Of a stretch of DNA of 64,000 nucleotides, positions 57,701 to 64,000 are shown one piece after another. Position numbers and translations under genes: made by a program. The number at the start of each line of letters is the position of its first letter. The first letter of the stretch is position 1. The notes below the pieces were generated by a model. It did not search any database. It worked only from the letters and a program-made list of their open reading frames with translations, and was not told the DNA's origin. Source of the stretch: Antedon mediterranea (taxonomy: Eukaryota; Echinodermata; Crinoidea; Comatulida; Antedonidae); contig NC_092672.1 of NCBI RefSeq assembly GCF_964355755.1, positions 26,222,501 through 26,286,500 of the forward strand. Direction: 5' to 3'.

Positions 57701-59670
57701 GGAGCTAACAATGAAAATGAGGGCGCATTAAGAGAAAATTGGTACGTGTTCAACAAAATGCTAAGACAACGTTTGCCAATATCAACTTCAGTAGAGGGAT
57801 TATTGTTTACACAACATAACATTCAGATATGATAAATTGGAATAAACAATTAGTATTCCTTTCATAAATGTATGTTCTACCATTATGGTTTGATGAATTA
57901 CTGTAGGGTCTATAACTATTATTTCCACTAAAATTGTGGATAAACTTGAGTATATTTATATACAATTATTATATAGATAAAAAAGTACCCACCTAAGTTA
58001 GCCAAGTAACTTGTTTTATAAAATAATCATTTTGGCAGGTATGGGACAAGTTCTAACTTCAGTCTTTACAAAGCAGACTATATTAAATTGTATATATCAA
58101 CTATACGACAACGTTATTTAGAACAGCACACCAACGTACCAATTGTAAGCTCAAGTCCATCAAATGGAGTCGAGACGGAGAAAGAGGGATGGGTGGCTAA
58201 CAACCCAAAAGACCCATTATATGGGGATGGTAAGTTTTTATAACATTTTTATTTTAACTGTGATACTTGAATATAAATAATACTAATAATCAACCCCTAA
58301 AAAGGTACCTGGGCCTACTTAGGACCAATAGGCATGCAAGCTCACAACATTATATTGTAATGTCGACATTATGTTAATTAACAGAAACTTATATACCCAA
58401 CAGATGCACCAGGACCCAGACACACCTTATTTACACTTCCCCTGAGACGCACAGCGCTCACCTTACAGCCCTTCAGGGACATTCATCACGCTGATATACC
58501 GCATCATAATCCTCTGTTCCTGTCTACATTGATACCGTATTATCGCATTGTATTGTATTGTATTATAAGAAGCACGAGTTGAATAAAGTACGGTACTTAT
58601 ACAAATCGAGTAGAGTCTCTCATTAGATAATTACAGTAAATTAGCGATAACAATAGTTTTATAAAAATTCACATTCTCCAGTATCGTGCAAAAATTGGTT
58701 ATTAATTATATGCACTTGAGTAAGCTACAGTAATTTGCCACACTGTATAAATGTTACTATACATTACTTTCAGTACATTACTACAACTACGTTGATGATT
58801 GTTGGAATGTAAGCATTTACGACACACCCCGATTTGCCAGTGAATATGGCTACCAATCTTTACCGTCATTCTCAGCAATCAAAAGCGTTTCGAATCCAGA
58901 AGATTGGAGCTACAACAGTACATTCAGTCTTCATCGGCAACATCATCCCAAAGGTAAATCCCAAACCAACGCAAGTGTTTTATTTAGATTTATGATTACG
59001 TCATGATGTTCAGGTCTGGTTTTATTTGTTTTATTTGCCAATGATTACAAATAAATGCATTATTCACAGTCCTATCAGATAGGTGGTAATTCCCTGACAC
59101 AGAATCTTTTCGTGAACCAGTTCACCGGGGTAACCCCAACTCGTCTCAAATGATGATTTTAGTTCTTTAAAATGCACACACTTTGAAAACACTGGACCTA
59201 CGGTTTATATTTCTTATCCGAGAACTCTTGTTTCACCACCAGAACTAGGAGACGAGTCGGCCTGGAACCCACCATGTATACATGCCGACATGTTTATACT
59301 AAGGATGTATTGTTCCCCATAAACGTAAACAATTTTCAAAGTGGATATATATTATGTGATATTAAAATGACACATGGGAACAATACATTTACGTTGTCAT
59401 TTCCTTAATATACAGTTTTATTTTATAACGTTGTTGTTGCAGAAAAAAGTGTGATCGTATCACAGATCTTTGTTTTTGTCGTCAAAGTGACGCCAAATAA
59501 CAGTAAATTAATAATTATTTTACTTATGTTTATATTTTACTCATATTTATAATTCTACGGTATCTGTTTAAGGAAATTCTCAAATGCTTTCGATGATAAA
59601 GAAACATTTCACAATTCCAGAAACTAACGATTCCGTAGCAGATTATAAGAATATGATATATTTAACACAG
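51792..59670 (+). CDS. MANBA: Beta-mannosidase (GH2, lysosomal type), 3' end not found
   Basis: Twelve exons: 51792-51903, 52991-53137, 54107-54255, 54723-54925, 55691-55761, 55981-56159, 56631-56781, 56869-57173, 57662-57741, 58039-58229, 58774-58953, 59573-59670. All keep phase, giving 622 residues. Signal peptide about 1-22 ([20 protein letters not shown]); N-terminal sugar-binding-like domain ([22 protein letters not shown]); CSFSWDWGP motif; Ig-like domain; TIM barrel with [24 protein letters not shown] and [13 protein letters not shown]. Acid/base is E457 (WGANNENEG) and nucleophile E553 (FASEYGYQS), as in human MANBA. It removes terminal beta-linked mannose from N-glycan fragments in lysosomes. 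The family is usually near 880 residues. The coding sequence stops in phase 0 after KNMIYLTQ, and no later exon was recognised in the remaining 4.3 kb. The C-terminal third is thus beyond the window, or the gene is broken. The start is the ATG-ATG ahead of the signal peptide. Confidence 0.92.
52590..52720 (+). mobile_element. Possible retroelement tail with AATGAAATG repeats
   Basis: The tail-like GAATGAATAAATGAAATGAA follows CTGTTCTGTATCTGTTTATT in mannosidase intron 1. The layout suggests a non-LTR 3' end; no family was recognised. Confidence 0.25.
56869..58953 (+). CDS. MANBA: Mannosidase exons 8-11: catalytic barrel core
   Basis: Exons 56869-57173, 57662-57741, 58039-58229 and 58774-58953 carry the barrel start, the acid/base Glu (exon 9), [19 protein letters not shown] (exon 10) and the nucleophile Glu (exon 11). 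Nothing in these exons suggests decay: no stops, no frameshift, all splice sites canonical. Confidence 0.92.
58403..58575 (+). mobile_element. Possible retroelement 3' end with (TATTG)n tail
   Basis: A GC-richer block in mannosidase intron 10 (ACACTTCCCCTGAGACGC, ACAGCCCTTCAGGGACATTC) ends in three or four TATTG units. It stands out from the AT-rich intron and looks like a short retroelement with a simple-repeat tail. Confidence 0.35.
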
Positions 59671-60811
59671 GTACGTACATTGAATTTCCATTGTTGTCAC
59701 AGACGTTGTACGGTTGTACAGGTAGTTTACACTTACTGTTTATATTAGGGAGTTTGTGCAAAAATACAGTCTGGTTAAAAAGCCTAAGATACATGAATAT
59801 GCATGAGGCGCTCAGGCGATGACGTAAGAAGTGTCTTAATTATAATTTCACGAAAACAGTGTTTTTTTTCCGATTCAGTAAATGGTAATGTAGTCTGTCT
59901 AATACATGAAACAAAATGATTATGTTTAATTAAACATGTTTAGACTCTTTCAACATTTCGCTTTTGCTTAGATTTGGTTTCCGTCATAAAGAGCGATTTT
60001 CATTTAACTTTTTCCGACAGAAGCCAAAATAAATCAAAAAAAGCGTTTATTCTAGGGAACTAAAATAGGACAACAATTAGTAAACGATTGTATTGTTCTT
60101 TATTGATCACGACGTCATTTGATTAGATTATATAAACAAAATAAAGACAGCTAAAATGGTTATCCTATAATTAGGATGAAAACTTTTCTAAATTTAAGAA
60201 AATGTATGTTTATCTTTTTATCTTCGTTTTTATCGTCCGTAGTATAAACAGACCACAATAGTTATAACACACACAATAAAAACATTCAATTTAATATGCA
60301 GATTAATTAACATATCAATAATTTTATTTTAAATCTGAATATGTAATTGAAAATCAAACTACTTAACATATTTACATTACTCAATATAAACACTAACAAC
60401 AATCTAACAGTAAATCAGTAGAATTTAATAAGATTATTTGGAAATGCTATCTGTTTCCAGGTCTTGATATGTTACAGTAATTAAGTAGTGGACAAAAGTA
60501 TGGTATCTGCATGACTGCTCATTTCTCAGCTTGCGTCTTGGAAGCGACCCATGTCTTCAATGCAATTTAAAAAATAAACACAGTCTTTTTGCCACCCGTT
60601 AAAAGTAACTATTGACATAAAAGAAATATTTAAAACAAACACCAAGTAAAAGAATGTTTGGCTGAGTCATGATGGCTATTATGGTTTAAACCAATCTACT
60701 AACGGAAAATAAATTTGCTATACATTCGTAAATCATATTTGTAGTTTTCGTAAATGATATTCTAATACATTAGACTTTATGATTTTGTTTTAGAATAAAG
60801 CATTTTTCACT
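59671..60811. other. Gap between the last mannosidase exon and the TRIM-like gene
   Basis: AT-rich sequence. I searched it for the expected next mannosidase block (a WQLNDIW-like motif) and saw none. It presumably holds mannosidase intron and TRIM 3'-UTR sequence. Confidence 0.55.
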
Positions 60812-62566
60812 TTAGTAATTAAATATTTTAACATTATTTGTTCCAAAATTTGCCACAGCTAATCTCCTTGGGTTATAGCTGATTACAGTTATTCCACCTG
60901 GAGTATCAATGTTGTCATTTACGTCATCGATTCGTTTTATAAAGATGCCAGTCTTATCAAACAATTGTAGTTTATGGTCACTGACAACTATCAGATTTTC
61001 ATACTTGTCCATTACGATACATTTAGGGTTCCAGACTTTACCATCTTCCTTACCCCCGCTTACAATTGTTTTCATAAATTCACCATCGGAATTAAACATT
61101 TGAATTTTATGAGTCTTCCAATCAGGAACTAATAAATGATCTTCTCTGGTTATAATTACATCATGTGGAGCATCCAGTGTATCCATTGAACCTATCTTTC
61201 TAATTAACCTCTCATCATCAATATCAAATTGATAAACATAGTGCTTTTCTCTGTCTGCAACATACAGATTTCTTGTTCTAATATTGACTGCCAAGCCAAC
61301 TGGGTATTCTAGTATTCCCTGACCAACTGTACTGATTACTTCAAACGTATTAGTACAAATTGCAACATTCTCGTTTTGCCCATCGCTAAAAGCAAAATGA
61401 CTATTTCCCACTTTATGTATCTTATAGACATTGACATCTGGAATTTGTATGTTAGCAATAAATGAACCTGATTTGTTAAATTTTAACAACTCATTACAAT
61501 GGCTTGATACTAACATACAGCCATCGTTATCTAATTTCACATCTGTTACTTTGCATCCGTTGTCTTTTTTAAGTGATTGTATGTCTTCAATGGTACGTAC
61601 GAGAGTTGGTACAACTGTGATATTCACTGGTGATCCTTTGACGCTAGAAACACCATTTGTAATTTCCATCTTCCATTCACCCTCCTCATTGCATCTTCCT
61701 TTTATTTTATAATTTCCACTTCCCATAAATTCTACCTCATCAACGCCAATATTGTCACGTGATGGAGTTATCAAAGTACCAGACAGTGTGCATGTATCGT
61801 CACATTCATTCACATTTTCTACCTTCACCGAAAATTGTTGCCCCTCTGTAACAGTAATGTTTTTATCATCTTCGATAATGCTGTACCTGTTGTCGACACT
61901 TTTGATTTTCCCGAGGCCTTTAGAAATGTCAGCATTCAGCTCTGTATTTATTGAGAAGTTTGGTGTAAGATTGTTAACATATGAAGAAAACTTGTCTTTC
62001 ATTTGATTGATATTTTGTTTAGCATCTTCAACATCTGATTTGTATTTAGCAAGTATGATTTTACTTTCTGGTTTGTCCGTCATTTCTGTAACTGAGGTCT
62101 TCATACTTTGTAACTGCATTCGATGTGATTCGAGTTCATTTACTTGACTTTTATTGAATTCCTCTCTTTGTGTACATACAGTTTTAAGGTCCATCCTTAG
62201 TTTATCGCCTTCCTCTTTAACTTGTTTAACAACACATTCAACATGCCTTACAATCAGCCTGTTTATGTAGTCTGCATGTGACTTGAATTCTCTGTCATCG
62301 CTAATTATGGAATTAAAAATAGTTTCTAACTCTTGGTTGACATCTTTAATTGACTTGATAACTTCGGTTACGTTTATGTAAAATTCATCTACTGAATAAG
62401 GTTTGGTATCATGCTTCTCTGTATAACACGTCATAAAATGATCACAGTCCTTACATGCACTTTTGGTACACGTTGTACAATACCGTTCTAGTATGTTATC
62501 AGGATGATCTTGACATCTTAATTGTACCTCTTGACTCGACATCTGTAAATATTTTATGTAAATCAT
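60812..62566 (-). CDS. TRIM-like protein: B-box, coiled coil, filamin repeat, NHL repeats
   Basis: This is one uninterrupted ORF of 584 codons. A B-box zinc finger occupies about residues 18-56 (CQDHPDNILERYC, CTKSACKDC, H52). A helical coiled-coil region of about 65-205 follows, then a filamin-type Ig repeat about 230-320 (ITVTEGQQFSVKVEN, GSGNYKIKG, VKGSPVNITVVPT). NHL-type beta-propeller repeats run from about 325 to the end (YPVGLAVNIRTRNLYVADRE, HKIQMFNSDGEFMKTI). There is no RING finger before the B-box, so ubiquitin-ligase activity is not expected. The layout is that of TRIM2/3/71 relatives lacking RING, a group expanded in several marine invertebrates. The likelier start is the ninth codon (62542, MSSQEVQLRC), just before the B-box. 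Lack of introns suggests a retrocopy origin. It is antisense to the mannosidase and may lie inside one of its introns. Confidence 0.93.
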   Translation of the reverse strand: MIYIKYLQMSSQEVQLRCQDHPDNILERYCTTCTKSACKDCDHFMTCYTEKHDTKPYSVDEFYINVTEVIKSIKDVNQELETIFNSIISDDREFKSHADYINRLIVRHVECVVKQVKEEGDKLRMDLKTVCTQREEFNKSQVNELESHRMQLQSMKTSVTEMTDKPESKIILAKYKSDVEDAKQNINQMKDKFSSYVNNLTPNFSINTELNADISKGLGKIKSVDNRYSIIEDDKNITVTEGQQFSVKVENVNECDDTCTLSGTLITPSRDNIGVDEVEFMGSGNYKIKGRCNEEGEWKMEITNGVSSVKGSPVNITVVPTLVRTIEDIQSLKKDNGCKVTDVKLDNDGCMLVSSHCNELLKFNKSGSFIANIQIPDVNVYKIHKVGNSHFAFSDGQNENVAICTNTFEVISTVGQGILEYPVGLAVNIRTRNLYVADREKHYVYQFDIDDERLIRKIGSMDTLDAPHDVIITREDHLLVPDWKTHKIQMFNSDGEFMKTIVSGGKEDGKVWNPKCIVMDKYENLIVVSDHKLQLFDKTGIFIKRIDDVNDNIDTPGGITVISYNPRRLAVANFGTNNVKIFNY

Positions 62567-64000
62567 TTTAGTTTTAGTTTTCAGCCGGTTAACATTCTAG
62601 TGTGTGAAATAAAGAAATAACTTAAAATTGTATTCTTATTGTTCATAAGCTTTATGTAGTAACTTTTTTTTCTTTTAGGCAATTCAATATGATACGAACC
62701 TTGATTTCTTTAATACTTTAACTTCCTCGTAGTTCAAATAATCCTGTGTAGTAGAGTTAGGTTTAGCAATGATTATCATGCAAATACACAGGAAATAGTT
62801 CACTATTACCTTTAAACTTGATCGTAGTTAAATTACCTATAATAAAAAATTGCCAAGGACACTCATAAGCAATAACACAATAAATATAATATGTAATATT
62901 TACAAGGGGGAAAAGAGAGTCGATCCCCTCTCTATTCGTTTAGTGTACCATTACGTTCTGTAACGTGCACTGTGTGCACGGGACCTACGCCTTTATGTAC
63001 CATACTAGATGCGAGAATAAGACGTTAATAGGAAAACAAAATCATTGTTGTCAAAATCCAGTATTTTTTCGAGTGTTATTGATTTGTAGTAGGCTACCAA
63101 ACACTAGCATAATACATTGAGAAAACGTCTTGTTGCTATTAAGATAACAATGTGGCAATTACAGCATGGAAGTATAAAATAGAACAGTAGCACGATGTTA
63201 ATTGTTATCCTTTGGAAAAATGAATAATAGTAAAACTATATTATATAGATTTCTCCAGTATCATAGGAATATGTGATAGGCATAATATAATATCATACGT
63301 GTTTCACATGTATCTACCATTATCATATTTAACTTAACCTTACATGATAAAGCACCACGTATGATATGAATGAGAAGCTGTATTACTAATATACAGCACT
63401 GAGAATCGGGTGACCAGATATGCTTTAAAGTTTCCAGCCGCATACTAGCATCTAGTTTACTAAACAAATATAACATAATGTCTACATCTATCACCTTACT
63501 TACGTACGCCGCTTACCTTATTTCTTAATATACTGTAAGTTTCAGTCTCAGCCTTACCTGCCGTTATGTAGTGAGGCTAAACATTACTATTAACCTTCAA
63601 GAATAATGCAGTATGTATCAATTTGCGCGCATAATCTTTATTGGTCACCGATGCGGTACCCACAAACTTGTGTTTTGACAATAGATACTTAGTATATACT
63701 TCCTTGGGATTACTGCACCGATGTAGGTGAATTGGATAGTAACATCTGTATACAGTATTGCTGTATTCCTGCATAATCTTAGTTCATAATTGTGTTCTGT
63801 TTATTTTTTTTCACCTTTTCACTCACTTTGTCTCTGGAACAGAACATTACGTTGTATTGTAAATAAAGTAGGCCTGCAATTCATATTTTATAATGTAATG
63901 TATATAATGTAAACCTTTGTTTTTGTAATGTAAGAAGAAATGTATTTCAAATTTAGCAGCAATGAGGTTTAACCACCGGGAAAACATATATTTTAATGGA
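62567..64000. other. Region upstream of the TRIM-like gene
   Basis: AT-rich and repeat-poor. An acceptor-like TTTTTTTTCTTTTAG ends at 62678 on the plus strand, followed by a 17-codon open stretch before a stop. It does not convincingly match mannosidase. The TRIM promoter should lie in the first few hundred bases, but no core element stands out. Small ORFs at 63261-63494 and 63577-63774 look incidental. Confidence 0.5.

Noticed and set aside
62679-62732. Open stretch after a good acceptor on the plus strand (AIQYDTNLDFFN) as the next mannosidase exon
   Set aside because: It keeps phase and has a faint resemblance to the conserved KTETEFYRR block, but it runs into a stop after 17 codons with no donor before it. 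Too weak to call.

Overview
The window looks like animal nuclear DNA: AT-rich, with short exons bounded by GT/AG sites, long introns full of small inverted-repeat transposons, and no bacterial-style gene packing. The gene content points to an ambulacrarian, most likely an echinoderm. There is a NIT-domain guanylate cyclase, an astacin protease fused to several lectin modules including a fucolectin-type domain, and a B-box/filamin/NHL protein. The palindrome TAGGCCTA is also very abundant. No species is claimed.

I reconstructed four genes, three of them by splicing exons by eye with reading-frame phase checks. (1) A receptor-type guanylate cyclase lies on the + strand at 3421-10317 (six exons, 682 residues): TM, NIT domain, TM, linker, cyclase. 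(2) A secreted mosaic metalloprotease lies on the - strand at 39136-11930 (17 exons, 856 residues, exon lengths summing exactly to 857 codons). Its order is signal peptide, short propeptide, astacin, EGF, CUB, C-type lectin, TSP1, fucolectin (FTP), C-type lectin. Genes 1 and 2 converge. (3) A lysosomal-type beta-mannosidase (GH2) lies on the + strand at 51792-59670: twelve exons covering the first 622 residues, with both catalytic glutamates but without the C-terminal exons. (4) An intronless TRIM-like gene (B-box, coiled coil, filamin repeat, NHL repeats, no RING) lies on the - strand at 62566-60812, just past the last mannosidase exon found.

The rest is repeat-rich. At least seven MITE-like inverted-repeat families are present, several with TA target duplications. 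One has six copies sharing the core GACCAATCACAAGCGATGG or a close variant. A separate roughly 0.7-kb family carries CGAC/ACAG/TCGG microsatellite blocks and has several copies in both orientations between 43.5 and 51 kb. There are also a 31-bp minisatellite with two alternating unit types, a perfect 47-bp palindrome, and probable 3' ends of non-LTR retroelements. I saw no rRNA, convincing tRNA, CRISPR array or prokaryotic feature.

The genes do not form a pathway. Cyclic-nucleotide signalling, extracellular proteolysis with glycan binding, lysosomal glycan breakdown and a TRIM-like regulator simply lie next to each other. The most interesting items are the composite lectin-protease and the changed metal-binding motif in the cyclase.
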